Positions 1-8,800 of a stretch of 13,438 bases of DNA are shown here, in pieces. Under the pieces are notes generated by a model that saw only the letters and a list, made by a program, of their open reading frames with translations, ran no database searches and had not been told where the DNA came from. The DNA is from a bacterium (Candidatus Gribaldobacteria) CG10_big_fil_rev_8_21_14_0_10_41_12 (GTDB lineage Bacteria > Patescibacteriota > Minisyncoccia > Minisyncoccales > CG1-02-41-26), in contig PFAV01000041.1 of NCBI GenBank assembly GCA_002773545.1, positions 1-13,438 on the forward strand. Direction: 5' to 3'. Every line of letters starts with the position of its first letter. Position 1 is the stretch's first letter. Both the position numbers and the translations under genes were made by a program.

Positions 1-681
1 GGTTTTTTCGCAGATGTTGGCGATTTCGTTGATAAAAGATATTTTCATAGCCAAAAAAGAATTGGCCGCATATTTAATCAGTTCGGCGCTTTGAGCGGTG
101 GTGGCAAATTTAGGGGCGTCAACGGCTAAATAAATGTCCAGCATAATCTCTTTGGCTTTTTCCTCATCAACGCCAATCACCACTCGGTCTGGTTTCAAAA
201 AATCGTCAATGGCTGTGCCTTCTCTTAAAAACTCTGGGTTAGACACCACCGCGAACTCACCCTGATAATATTTTTTAACTTCTTTTTTGACCCAGTTGGC
301 TGTGCCCGGCGGCACGGTGCTTTTATCAACCAACACTTTGTAGCCGTTCATATTTTGAGCTACTTCAACTACGGCTTGCTGAAAATAGCTCAAGTCCACA
401 CTGCCATCTTCTTGCGAGGGCGTGCCCACCGCCAAAAAAATCACGCCCGCCCGATGAACCGCTTCGGATAAATTATTGGTAAAAACAATATTATTTTGGT
501 GGGCTTTTAATAATTCCGCTAGGCCGGGCTCATAAATAGGAATCACACCTTTTTTTAATTTCTCAATTTTGTCTTGGTCATTGTCCAGGCAAATAACCGA
601 ATGCCCCAAAGACGCCAAGCAAACGCCGGTAGTTAGCCCCACATAACCAGCGCCAATAATAGCGATTTTTTTAGAAAACAT
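1..681 (-). CDS. ugd: UDP-glucose 6-dehydrogenase, N-terminal part (cut by window edge)
   Basis: Partial gene: ATG at 681, open to base 1, giving 227 residues with no stop. Enzymes of this family oxidise UDP-glucose to UDP-glucuronate with two NAD+ in the cytoplasm, supplying acid sugars for polysaccharides. Visible: Rossmann GAGYVG at residues 10-15, acidic end of beta-2 at CLDND (31-35), GTPSQEDGSVDL (86-97), STVPPGT (121-127), NPEFLREGTAIDDF (148-161) and ELIKYAANSFLAMK (200-213), whose Lys203 matches the conserved active-site lysine. The catalytic cysteine lies beyond the window. The start follows the upstream dehydrogenase stop by 15 bases, so the two are probably co-transcribed. NPEFLREG and the lysine-helix sequence favour UDP-glucose over UDP-HexNAc dehydrogenases; substrate choice is inferred from the family. 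Confidence 0.9.
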   Translation of the reverse strand, partial: MFSKKIAIIGAGYVGLTTGVCLASLGHSVICLDNDQDKIEKLKKGVIPIYEPGLAELLKAHQNNIVFTNNLSEAVHRAGVIFLAVGTPSQEDGSVDLSYFQQAVVEVAQNMNGYKVLVDKSTVPPGTANWVKKEVKKYYQGEFAVVSNPEFLREGTAIDDFLKPDRVVIGVDEEKAKEIMLDIYLAVDAPKFATTAQSAELIKYAANSFLAMKISFINEIANICEKT

Positions 682-696
682 AATTTTACGATTAAC

Positions 697-2004
697 TCAA
701 AGGGCTTGGTAAATAAAGCCCTTATCCTGCGGTTTTTGTTTAAGATAATGCGACTTTACATCAACCAAAACAGGGTTTTCTGGCATCATAGTTTTCAATT
801 GCTCCAAAGTAATGGCCTTAAATTCGTGATGCAAAGTCGCTAAAATTACGCCATTCATATTTTGGGCCTCGCTTAAATTGGCCAGATATTTTACCTTAAA
901 TTTGCCTTCCGCTTCGTCTTTTTCTACCAGGGAATCGTAGCCATAAACCTCACAGCCATATTCCTGCAATTTTTTAATAATATCTTTTACTTTAGAATTG
1001 CGGGTGTCGCGCACATTTTCTTTGAAAGTAAGGCCTAAAATCAAGACCTTGGCGTCTTTGATTTTCTTGCCCGCCCGCGCCAAGCCCTTGATCAATAACT
1101 CGGCAGTATATTCGGCCATATAATCATTAATTCTTCGGCCAGCTAAAATAATTTCCGGGTGATACCCTAATTCTTCCGCCCGATAGGTAAGATAATAAGG
1201 ATCTACAGAAATACAATGGCCGCCCGGAAACCCTGGCTGGTATTTATGGAAATTCCACTTAGTTGAGGCCGCCTCCAAAACCTCTTGGGTGTTGATATTC
1301 AAACGATGAAAAATCAAGGCCAGCTCGTTCATCAAAGCGATATTCAAATCGCGCTGGATATTTTCAATCACTTTGGCCGCCTCGGCTGTTTTGATATTGG
1401 CCGCCTTAAAAACTCCGGTTGCGCAAACCAGGCCATAGACCTGGGCGATTTTATCAGCTGATTCTTGGTCCATACCTGAAACAACTTTAATGATTTTATC
1501 AACCGAGTGTTCTTTGTCGCCCGGGTTCATTCGTTCGGGCGAATAGCCAATTTTCCAGTCAACCCCGCATTTTAGGCCGGAATATTTTTCAATAATCGGC
1601 AGGCAAATATCTTCAGTTACACCCGGGTAAACGGTTGATTCATAAACCACGACATTGCCCTTTTGCATATTTTCGCCCACCAGCCGCGAGGCCGATTCCA
1701 CTAACGACAAGTCCGGTTTTTTAGCTTGATCAACCGGCGTAGGCACGGCCACAATTAAAAAATTGGCCTTTTTAATAATGGCCGGGTCGGCCGAGTATTC
1801 AATTTTCGCCACAGCTAAGTCCGCGTCAGCTACCTCATCCGAGGAGTCATGCCCGGCTTTGAGCTCCTCAACGCGGTTTTCCTTAACATCAAAGCCATAA
1901 ACTGCCACACCCTTTTTAGCAAACTCAATGGCCAAGGGCAGGCCCACATAACCAAGGCCGATAACGCAAATTTTTAATTCAGAATTTTTTAATTCTTGAT
2001 TCAT
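697..2004 (-). CDS. UDP-N-acetylhexosamine 6-dehydrogenase (TviB/WbpO/WbpA-like)
   Basis: A complete 435-residue nucleotide-sugar dehydrogenase. Family members oxidise C6 of UDP-GlcNAc or UDP-GalNAc to the uronic acid, using NAD+, for capsule, O-antigen or surface-glycan synthesis. Domains in order: Rossmann fold with GLGYVG at 16-21; VAVPTPVD at 85-92; YESTVYPGVTE at 121-131; SPERMNPGDKEH at 155-166; the central helix with Lys211 and Asn215 (AAKVIENIQRDLN); the catalytic cysteine C264 in PGGHCISVDPYYL; and the C-terminal UDP-binding domain with GLTFKENVRDTRNSK (324-338). The SPERMNPGD motif and PGGHC-VDPYYL are typical of the TviB/WbpO group rather than of UDP-glucose dehydrogenases. It lies between the phosphodiesterase gene (64 bases upstream) and ugd (15 bases downstream). 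The exact substrate cannot be read from the sequence. Confidence 0.88.
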   Translation of the reverse strand: MNQELKNSELKICVIGLGYVGLPLAIEFAKKGVAVYGFDVKENRVEELKAGHDSSDEVADADLAVAKIEYSADPAIIKKANFLIVAVPTPVDQAKKPDLSLVESASRLVGENMQKGNVVVYESTVYPGVTEDICLPIIEKYSGLKCGVDWKIGYSPERMNPGDKEHSVDKIIKVVSGMDQESADKIAQVYGLVCATGVFKAANIKTAEAAKVIENIQRDLNIALMNELALIFHRLNINTQEVLEAASTKWNFHKYQPGFPGGHCISVDPYYLTYRAEELGYHPEIILAGRRINDYMAEYTAELLIKGLARAGKKIKDAKVLILGLTFKENVRDTRNSKVKDIIKKLQEYGCEVYGYDSLVEKDEAEGKFKVKYLANLSEAQNMNGVILATLHHEFKAITLEQLKTMMPENPVLVDVKSHYLKQKPQDKGFIYQAL

Positions 2005-2016
2005 GTTTTGATGAGT

Positions 2017-2052
2017 GTTGCATTCTGTGAGCGATCGCTCATTAAATGCAAC
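2017..2052. repeat. Intergenic palindrome with GCGATCGC core (copy 1)
   Basis: A 14-bp perfect palindrome, TGAGCGATCGCTCA (2028-2041), is framed by 8-bp complementary arms GTTGCATT and AATGCAAC, with a 3-base mismatch on each side. It fills the gap between the phosphodiesterase stop and the dehydrogenase start. No T-tract follows, so it is not an obvious terminator. The outer arms are unlike those of the copies near 12.3-13.1 kb; only the core octamer is shared. Confidence 0.8.
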
Positions 2053-2067
2053 AGCGGATTTATCGGG

Positions 2068-3396
2068 TTATTTAATAAATTTATCAATAATACCAACAAT
2101 GTCTTCGGCTTTGGGGCTGGCCAGCGCAATGTCAACACCCGACGGCGGCTTAACCAACAAAAAAGCGTCGTTAGCGGTGTGGGTGCCGGTAAAAATGTCT
2201 TTGTCAAAAAGTTCGTTTTTGTTGAGCCCAGCCCGCAAGCGAAAGCCGGGTTTTTCATCTAAGACCAAGTCGGGCGCGCGGTCTATTTGCTGGCCGCTAT
2301 AAATTTGCTCTTTTCGCGCAACTCGTTCAATTACTTTCTGGCTTTTACCCGCCGAAGTTCCGCCCATCGGAACGAAGGAGGGCGGAAATTCCAGCTGTAA
2401 AAAAGCGTCAGACAATTCCTGCAAAACTTTTTCCTCTTGCGCCTTTTCTACCGCGCCGTTGGGGTATTTGCCTTTTTTGTTGAGATAAATTCGCCCGGGC
2501 TCTAAAGCAAAGGCCTTGCTCTGGGGCGATATTTGATTATAAAACTCGCCAGGCGATTTATCAAGACATAAAAAGCCGTTAGCTTGTAAAAAATAATTAA
2601 CATTGATATTAGCTTTGTTTTCAGTCATGCCATGGTCGGAAAATATTAAAAGCCCGTCATGGGGGCAGAGTTGTTGAGCGATTTCACCGATAACTAGATC
2701 AACTTGTTTGAAATAATCCAAAAAAGCAGTGTGATATTGGTGGTTAGGGTTGGCGTAAGCAGGGTATAAAAAATGCCCTAAGCGGTCCGAGCCAGTAAAT
2801 ACTAACCAAAAAATGTCCCAATCACTTTCCTGCCAAAAATAACGATAGGCCGCGATACGGGCTTGATTAACTTGAAATAAATTTTCTAAAAACAAATCAA
2901 TGTCCCTATGGGCAAGGTAAGAGTCAATATCAATTTCATATTTTAACTCTCGCAACTTGGCTAAAGAGTTGGTCGGAAAAACCGCCTGCTCAATATCAGG
3001 CGAAACAAACCCGGCAATATGAATACCATTGAGCGGCTTAACTGGGTAGGTTGAGGGCACATTCAGAACTACTTGTTTTATTTTGGGATATTTTTGCCAA
3101 AAAGACGGGACTTGCAAATCATTGAAATTGGGAAAAACCAAATCATAGCTTTGCGGGGCTAAATCAGTAAAGCCAAAAATACCGTGCGAGCCCGGGTTTT
3201 GGCCAGTAATAATACTACTCCACGACACCGCGGAAACAGCTGGCAAAGGGGCCTGCATTTGAGCAAAAACCGCCTGCTTTTTCAGCGCTTGAAAATTGGG
3301 CATCACTCCCCTGTTAGCCAAATCATCAACCAAACCAAAAGGCGCCCCGTCCAAACCAATTAAAACAATTTTTGATTTCGTTGCTTGATTATTCAT
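2068..3396 (-). CDS. Alkaline phosphatase superfamily phosphodiesterase/nucleotide pyrophosphatase-like protein
   Basis: A 442-residue protein of the type I phosphodiesterase/nucleotide pyrophosphatase group, metal-dependent hydrolases of phosphoesters or phosphodiesters. All seven expected active-site positions can be placed: Asp16 (GLDGAP), nucleophile Ser55 (SAVSWSSIITG aligned to the TFPN-type motif), Asp204 and His208 (GSDRLGH), Asp254-His255 (FSDHGM) and His406 (GTHT). The GQNPGSHGIFGF motif (65-76) is also family-typical. No signal peptide is visible, so it is probably cytoplasmic. The start is fixed by a good promoter whose predicted start point falls on or next to the ATG. It follows cysDN after about 220 bases containing palindromes and a terminator, and precedes two sugar dehydrogenases. 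It might act on a nucleotide, nucleotide-sugar or lipid-linked phosphate; the real substrate is unknown and a sulfatase-like activity is not excluded. Confidence 0.82.
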   Translation of the reverse strand: MNNQATKSKIVLIGLDGAPFGLVDDLANRGVMPNFQALKKQAVFAQMQAPLPAVSAVSWSSIITGQNPGSHGIFGFTDLAPQSYDLVFPNFNDLQVPSFWQKYPKIKQVVLNVPSTYPVKPLNGIHIAGFVSPDIEQAVFPTNSLAKLRELKYEIDIDSYLAHRDIDLFLENLFQVNQARIAAYRYFWQESDWDIFWLVFTGSDRLGHFLYPAYANPNHQYHTAFLDYFKQVDLVIGEIAQQLCPHDGLLIFSDHGMTENKANINVNYFLQANGFLCLDKSPGEFYNQISPQSKAFALEPGRIYLNKKGKYPNGAVEKAQEEKVLQELSDAFLQLEFPPSFVPMGGTSAGKSQKVIERVARKEQIYSGQQIDRAPDLVLDEKPGFRLRAGLNKNELFDKDIFTGTHTANDAFLLVKPPSGVDIALASPKAEDIVGIIDKFIK

Positions 3397-3402
3397 TGCT
3401 CA

Positions 3403-3431
3403 ACTATAAACCAAATTAACTTTCCTGACAA
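3403..3431 (-). promoter_or_regulatory. Sigma-70-type promoter of the phosphodiesterase gene
   Basis: Minus strand: -35 TTGTCA (3426-3431), 17-base spacer, -10 TATAGT (3403-3408), each five of six to consensus. Only six bases (TTGAGC then A) separate the -10 from the ATG at 3396, so the mRNA should begin at or within a base or two of the start codon. A perfect 32-bp palindrome begins four bases upstream of the -35. Confidence 0.65.
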
Positions 3432-3434
3432 CTA

Positions 3435-3466
3435 CAACAAACAAGAACGATCGTTCTTGTTTGTTG
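3435..3466. repeat. Perfect 32-bp palindrome next to a promoter
   Basis: Both 16-base halves match exactly; the centre is AACGATCGTT (3446-3455) and the ends read CAACAAAC and GTTTGTTG. It lies four bases upstream of the phosphodiesterase -35 box, where an activator or repressor site could sit. There is no spacer, so as RNA it would fold poorly at the tip. The CGATCG core links it loosely to the GCGATCGC palindromes. Confidence 0.85.
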
Positions 3467-3473
3467 CAACTTG

Positions 3474-3517
3474 TTTGTTTCAAAAAGTGAGCGATCGCGA
3501 TCACTTTTTGAAACAAA
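3474..3517. repeat. Inverted repeat with 17-bp arms around GCGATCGC (copy 2)
   Basis: Arms 3474-3490 and 3501-3517 are exact complements (TTTGTTTCAAAAAGTGA and its reverse). They enclose GCGATCGCGA, which holds the octamer at 3491-3498. It lies seven bases from the 32-bp palindrome, and both contain TTGTTTGTT-like outer sequence. It sits between the cysN terminator and the phosphodiesterase promoter. Confidence 0.85.
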
Positions 3518-3518
3518 T

Positions 3519-3539
3519 AAAAAACGCCTCAATGAGACG
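3519..3539 (-). terminator. Intrinsic terminator downstream of cysN
   Basis: Minus strand: stem CGTCTC (3539-3534), loop ATT, GAGGCG (3530-3525) with one T-G wobble, followed directly by six T (3524-3519) and more T-rich sequence. The position, about 75-95 bases after the cysN stop, suits the end of the cysDN transcript and separates it from the phosphodiesterase promoter. A weaker hairpin, ATGTTTA/TAAACAT at 3591-3615, overlaps the cysN stop and is followed by TTTT. Confidence 0.6.
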
Positions 3540-3551
3540 GCTAAGCTTGCT

Positions 3552-3580
3552 CACAATTTGTGCGATCGCGAGAATTAAAC
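3552..3580. repeat. Degenerate GCGATCGC element (copy 3)
   Basis: Contains AATTTGTGCGATCGC followed by GAGAATTAAAC. This closely resembles the reverse strand of the copies at 12319-12348 and 12435-12464, apart from one base change and loss of the left outer arm. The octamer is at 3562-3569. It is intergenic, between cysN and its terminator. Confidence 0.65.
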
Positions 3581-3614
3581 TACGCGAAAAATGTTTACAA
3601 CCCGAGCTTAAACA

Positions 3615-4856
3615 TTAAAGCTCGCTGATGATGCCGCCGGCCACGATGTTGTCGTTTTTGATTAAGACAAATTTGCCCAATTCGGCCAACTCGCTCAATT
3701 TGGTTAGGACTAAAGGCTGCTTTACCTTTATAACAACCTCTCCTGCCTCCAAAAAGTTAAGCTGATTAGCGTTTTCCTCTAAAACCTCCATAGTGCTGGA
3801 GTTAAACCGTTTTTTTATTTCAATTACTTGGCCCAGCGATTCTTGAGTGGCGCATTTGACAATTAAAAGCTCGTCTTTAATTAACGGTTCGTGATGCAGC
3901 CAAAAAAGATTGGCGGAAAATTCGCTTTTCGCCATCGGCTCTTTGCCGGGCTGGCAAATCACATTGCCCCGCTCAATAAACAAAGGATCAACAGTGGTTA
4001 AGCCGATGTTTTCGCCAGCCTTAGCCGACGCTAAATCTGCCTGCTGAAATTTCTCCACGGTTTTAACAATAGTAGTTTGGCCCGAGGGCAAAACCTTAAT
4101 AGTTTGCCCTGGCTTGACCTCGCCCGCTTCTACGCGACCCAAAACATAGCGTTTATCACCTATTTTATAAACCTCCTGTACTGGCAAAACCAAAGCAAGG
4201 TTTTGCGCTTCGTCTAAATCCTGCAAACCATCTAAGGCAGTCAAAACCGTCGGCCCGCTATACCATGGCATATTTTGCGAGGCCATGGCCACATTGTCGC
4301 CGTTTAAGGCCACCATAGGAATATAAAACTTGGGCTCAACTTTGAGGCCGGCCAAAAATTCGGCTAACTCTTGTTTAATTTTATTAAAAACATCTTCTTG
4401 GTAGCCAACCAAGTCCATTTTATTAATAGCCACAATGACCTGCTTAATGCCCAACAGAGCCAAAAGATAGCTATGCCTCTTGGTTTGTTCTCTCACGCCC
4501 TCGGCCACATCCACAATTAAAATAGCGGCTTGGGCCTGTGAAGCGCCGGTGAGCATATTTTTAACAAACTCCACATGGCCCGGGGCGTCAATAATAACAT
4601 ACTGGCGCTGGGCGGTTTTGAAAAATGTTTGAGCCGTGTCAATGGTAATGCCCTGCTCGCGTTCTTCTTGCAAGTTATCCATTAAAAAAGCATATTCCAC
4701 CACCCGGCCAAGCTCCGCGGAGGTCTTGCGAATTTCCTCCATTTTATCGGGCGGCAAAGAGTTGGTGTCAAACAACAGCCGTCCAATCAAAGTTGACTTG
4801 CCGTGATCCACATGGCCGACAATCACAAATTTTAAGTCCTGATTTTGATTTTCCAT
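3615..4856 (-). CDS. cysN: Sulfate adenylyltransferase GTPase subunit
   Basis: A 413-residue translation-factor-like GTPase. CysN couples GTP hydrolysis to CysD-catalysed formation of adenosine 5'-phosphosulfate (APS) from ATP and sulfate. GTPase motifs: G1 GHVDHGKS (14-21), G2 region GITIDT (69-74), G3 DAPGH (90-94), G4 NKMD (145-148), and a G5-like VAL (182-184). Two beta-barrel domains follow (about 220-300 and 310-413), as in EF-Tu and CysN. The distinctive switch sequence [15 protein letters not shown] and the adjacent cysD make CysN far more likely than EF-Tu or SelB. It ends after the second barrel, so it lacks the APS-kinase domain fused in NodQ-type proteins. The start is three bases after the cysD stop, indicating tight co-translation. 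Confidence 0.92.
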   Translation of the reverse strand: MENQNQDLKFVIVGHVDHGKSTLIGRLLFDTNSLPPDKMEEIRKTSAELGRVVEYAFLMDNLQEEREQGITIDTAQTFFKTAQRQYVIIDAPGHVEFVKNMLTGASQAQAAILIVDVAEGVREQTKRHSYLLALLGIKQVIVAINKMDLVGYQEDVFNKIKQELAEFLAGLKVEPKFYIPMVALNGDNVAMASQNMPWYSGPTVLTALDGLQDLDEAQNLALVLPVQEVYKIGDKRYVLGRVEAGEVKPGQTIKVLPSGQTTIVKTVEKFQQADLASAKAGENIGLTTVDPLFIERGNVICQPGKEPMAKSEFSANLFWLHHEPLIKDELLIVKCATQESLGQVIEIKKRFNSSTMEVLEENANQLNFLEAGEVVIKVKQPLVLTKLSELAELGKFVLIKNDNIVAGGIISEL

Positions 4857-4859
4857 AAT

Positions 4860-5666
4860 TTACATGTATCCAAGCGATCTTAATTTTTGCATGGTGTAAG
4901 TATTTTCTTTGTCTTGGGCTCGGCCGGCTCGCTCGGAAGTGGGGCTGGCTTTGAGTTCGGCCACGATTTTGTCCAAAGTGTCGGCCGTTGAGTCAATGGG
5001 ATTACAGCAAGGCGCGCAACCAATACTGCGATAGCGCTTGCCATTTTTGGCGAAATACAAAGAAACCATGGGGATATTTTCTCGCCGAATATACTCCCAA
5101 ATGTCAATCTCGCGCCAGCTCAACATGGGGTGAATGCGCAAGTGCTCTTCGTCTTTGGCCTTGGTTTTGTATTGGTCCCACAATTCAGGCGGCTGGTCTT
5201 TATAATTCCACAAAAAGCTGATATTCTCTCGCGGGCTGAAAAATCTCTCTTTGGCTCTAATGCCGTGCTCATCGCGGCGAATGGCTAAATACAAAGCCCG
5301 AAAGCCGTATTGAGCAATGGCTTTTTTCAAATTGTCAGTTTTTAGCTCGTTGCAACACTGCAGTTTAGTCCCTTTGTCCGGGCCCATACCGGCGCCAATT
5401 GACTCATTGTTTTTGGCCACAATCAAATCAAGCCCCCACTCCTTAGCGTATTTATCGCGAAATTCGTAAATCTCGGGAAACTTGTAGGTGGTGTCTAAGT
5501 GCATCACCGGAAAAGGAATCTTGCCAAAAAACGCCTTACGACAAAGCCACAAAAGCGTTCCGGAATCTTTTCCTATAGACCAAAGCAAAGCCACTTTCTT
5601 GAATTGGCTCCAGGCCTCGCGAATAATATAGATACTTTCGTTTTCAAGCTTTGTTAACCTGTCCAT
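4860..5666 (-). CDS. cysD: Sulfate adenylyltransferase catalytic subunit
   Basis: A 268-residue PP-loop protein which, with CysN, makes APS from sulfate and ATP in the cytoplasm. Visible, numbered from the ATG at 5666: the PP-loop SIGKDSG at 30-36, the HLDTTYKFPEIYEFRD strand-helix (56-71), ARRDE-like IRRDEHGIRAKER (129-141), SWREIDIWEYI (183-193), and the C-terminal TSERAGRAQDKE (243-254). It is somewhat shorter than the roughly 300-residue E. coli protein, mainly through a shorter loop before the IGCAPC segment. An in-frame TTG 30 bases upstream lies at the edge of the predicted -10 element, so the ATG at 5666 is chosen. Cysteine pairs at 104-105 and C217xxCC (220-221) are noteworthy. PAPS reductase is a related fold, but the cysN partner settles the call. 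Confidence 0.9.
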   Translation of the reverse strand: MDRLTKLENESIYIIREAWSQFKKVALLWSIGKDSGTLLWLCRKAFFGKIPFPVMHLDTTYKFPEIYEFRDKYAKEWGLDLIVAKNNESIGAGMGPDKGTKLQCCNELKTDNLKKAIAQYGFRALYLAIRRDEHGIRAKERFFSPRENISFLWNYKDQPPELWDQYKTKAKDEEHLRIHPMLSWREIDIWEYIRRENIPMVSLYFAKNGKRYRSIGCAPCCNPIDSTADTLDKIVAELKASPTSERAGRAQDKENTYTMQKLRSLGYM

Positions 5667-5684
5667 AAATTTTCTGATACTTAA

Positions 5685-5713
5685 TTTATAGCACAAAATA
5701 AATTTTCAACCAA
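5685..5713 (-). promoter_or_regulatory. Promoter of cysDN (extended -10)
   Basis: Minus strand: -35-like TTGGTT (5708-5713), 17-base spacer, -10 TATAAA (5685-5690) preceded by TGC, an extended -10 (TGn). The predicted start lies near 5678, about 12 bases before the ATG at 5666, leaving almost no room for a Shine-Dalgarno; none is seen. Confidence 0.6.
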
Positions 5714-5720
5714 CTGTCTA

Positions 5721-5734
5721 CCCTCTCGAGAGGG
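5721..5734. repeat. 14-bp perfect palindrome upstream of the cysD promoter
   Basis: CCCTCTCGAGAGGG is perfectly self-complementary, followed at once by GTCGAC. It lies seven bases upstream of the cysD -35 hexamer, between that promoter and the surface-protein terminator. It could be a regulator site for the sulfate genes; this is inferred from position only. Confidence 0.5.
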
Positions 5735-5740
5735 GTCGAC

Positions 5741-5777
5741 GCAAAAACAAAACCCCTCGCCAAATTGGCGGGGGGTT
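5741..5777 (-). terminator. Intrinsic terminator of the surface-protein gene
   Basis: Minus strand: a 12-bp stem (5777-5766 with 5762-5751; one G-T wobble), three-base loop, then TTGTTTTTGC from 5750 to 5741. It lies about 60 bases after the surface-protein stop and would end that transcript before the cysD promoter. Confidence 0.85.
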
Positions 5778-5838
5778 TCTATCCTTGCTGTCTTAGTCAA
5801 GAGGCGGCTAAAACCAAGGGGTCAATCAATCAACGGAA

Positions 5839-8800
5839 CTATTTATAAATGGTGTAAGACGGTGAATCCAAGGTCTTCACCAAGTAGCTGTTGTTCCAAT
5901 CCGCAGTTGCTTCGGAGTGGTTCAACACTGACTGATCAGTCCAAACAAACATCTTGGCGTTGAATGTGCCAGCGTCATAGACAGCCGGGGCCACATAAGC
6001 TGAATCTTTCTTCAGATAGGTGGTAATAGCGTCCCCAGTGTCAACGCCGGTAATAGCAGCTTTCAAGGTGTAGGTTTGTGAAGAGCCAGCCGCGATTTCT
6101 TCTTCATCAGTAAATGTTACGACCACATTAACACCAGTAGTAACTGAAGTTAAATCTCCAGTTTTCAAGTCGGTGCCAGTTGAAGTGGTTTCGTAGATAG
6201 TTACCAAAGAAGTAATATCGGCAGCGCCTCTATAAAACGTGAAATCGCCGATAGTGTCACCAGCGTCCATGCCCGGAGACACATAGTATGTAAGCTTTTT
6301 CAAGCCAATGGCTCCTTGAGCGTCAGCCGCTATGGTAGATGTATACAAAGCATTGGTGCCAGCATACAGGGTAGCGGTAGTACCACCCGAAAGAGCAACA
6401 GTCGGTTTGGAAGCGTATAAAGCCATCTGGTTGCCATAGACATTACTGCCCATGCCATAAGTTACTTCCGCGCTGCTAGTAGAGCCGCTGGTGGCTTTGT
6501 AGTAATACAAGCCAAGTTGCGGCCGATCACCGCTATCAGCAAAACCAGAACCAACCGAGTTCATATTGCCATAGACCTCCATATAGGCGGTGCTATTGGC
6601 TGGCACATAAAGGGTTTGGTTGGTAAAGGTGGTAGTGCCGTTAATCAATGTCATAGTAGCTGAAGTAACAGTGCCGCCCGAAGCATCCTTGTATTTCAAA
6701 TAGATGCCATAGTAATCGTCGCTGGTGTCAGCCGGCGAAGTGGTAGCTTCAATCTTGATGTCAGTTACAGTAAATGGTTCGTAGTTAGACGACCAAGTAT
6801 ACTTGCTGATAAGCACATCATTGGTTGCCCCAACTACTAAACCAGCTACTGGGGTATCAGAGGCCTTAGTAACCGTCAAAGCGCCATTAGCAATGGTAGC
6901 TCTTTGGCCAGTAACCGCGGTTTTGTCGGCTGATCCGCCGTCGGTTGCCCGAGTGGCAGAAATAGCCAAGCTGGTGTCAGCCGCGTCGGCGTCAGTGGCG
7001 GTGGTGTTCACCATGGCCCAAACCTCAACAGTTAAAGTGCCGCTGGCCGGTAAAACAACCGGAACAGAGAACACATTAGAGGCGGCGCTCGTAATAGAAC
7101 CCACCACTGAAGAGGTAATGGTGCCGGTTACGCCCGAACCATAATACTTAAGATACAGGTTGGACATATCGGCCGCCAAAGCAGCCACTGCGTCAGTTAC
7201 CTTAACGGTCATTGACGAAATATTCACTCCGTCGTATTGAGCCGCGGTAATGCTGTATTGGCCAATCTTGGTGTCTCGGCCGGCCGCGGTAACTTGATTG
7301 CCATAACCAGCGCTCTTGACCAGGGTCAAACTACCCGAGCCAATAGTAATGGTATTGCCGTCAACATCACCGGTAGGAGCGTCAACCATTGATAAAGAGG
7401 TCATACCTTGAGCATTGTCAAGGTCGCCGCCCTCTATTCTGATTTTCACTGATTCAGTAGCGATAAAGCCGTTAACGCTGCTGCAGGCCGAAGTGGTGCA
7501 ACTATAAATGTCGCCCTTAACCTCTAAAACATTAGTTACCCCGGCTGTCAAAATCTGATAGATGTTAACAGTGGAATAAGTGGTCGCGCCATTCTGGGTT
7601 TCAATGTTAGCCGTGTTACCAACTTGCACGCCGTTCAAATAAAGAGAAACATTTCTCAAATTTTTAGAAGCGGTAGCCGAAGAAATCTGGGCTGAAATCC
7701 GCAAGTTGTTCACTTTAACATCTTCGCCGCTGGCTTTGATGTCATACTTGGCCAAAGAAACGCCAGTCGCGCCGAGCACGCCGCCAGTGGTCGGAGAATC
7801 AACTCTCTTGGACATGGTGATGGTGCCTTCGGACACTGTCAAGAGGCCGCCTCTTATTGTAGTAAAGGCGAGGCTGTTAACAGTAATTAACGCGTAGTTG
7901 CCGTAAGAAGCGTCCTTGATAAACACATCAGCTGATTTTTCAATACTCATTCTGATGGTTTTGCTGGAGCCCTTAATCACATCGGCGTAAATGGTAAGGG
8001 TCTTGGTTAAGCCCTTGGCTACCGCGACCGGAGCCGCGGACAAATCAAAAATCAAATCCTGTCCCACATCGCTAGCCACTAATTGGCCGGTAGCCAAAGT
8101 AACGCCATTCATATCCAGACGAATGTTGGCCAAAGCGTCAACCGCTACTGAACCAATTTGGCTGAATTTGAGGTATTCAATCTTAACATCCTGATTAGTG
8201 GCGGTCAAAGAGTCCTGCCACATAATAGAATTGTTAGCCGCGTTAAAAGTGGGGTTGGTGGCTGGAACACTGATGGTAGCAAAGTTGACCGCGGCCTTGC
8301 TGGTCGCGTCCGCGATGCTCATGGTGTTGCCAGTCAACGGGAAGGTGCCCGAAACAGCCGAGGCGTCACTGACTATGTCAGTGGCCGCTTCAACTGATAA
8401 GTTGACGGTTTCGCCGCTGGTGCCAGAAATCTGGGCTTTCACCGAGATGGTCTGGATGGTGCCAGCTGGAATGCTGACAATGCCAGTTGACTTGTTGAAA
8501 GTGGCATAGCCAGAAGACAAGGTGGCCTCGTCAGACAGCCTCTTATAGCCGTCAAAAAGGTAAACATTGCCCAAGCTGGTGTCGCCGGAAATACCGCTTC
8601 TTTTCAAGCGGATTTTGGTCACTTTAACCGCGGTGTTGTTGCCGTTGGCCAAAGTGATATTCAACATAGCAGTCGCCTCGCTGCCAGTAATGACAGTGTT
8701 GGTAACTGGAGTGTTGGCCGCCACCGAGACCTTCAAGCCCTCGCCGGTAATAGGCGTAGTGCTAGCCGCTGGTACAGCGATGCCGCAAGATTGACCTGTG

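Noticed and set aside
1996..2302. Plus-strand and minus-strand short frames over the end of the phosphodiesterase gene
   Set aside because: They overlap a well-supported gene with complete catalytic motifs and show no recognisable protein features.
3615..4856. Elongation factor Tu or SelB instead of CysN
   Set aside because: The [15 protein letters not shown] switch, the length and the tight coupling to cysD identify CysN.
5667..5696. Ten-codon N-terminal extension of CysD from a TTG
   Set aside because: The TTG lies at the edge of the extended -10 promoter, upstream of the predicted transcript start; homology begins at the ATG at 5666.
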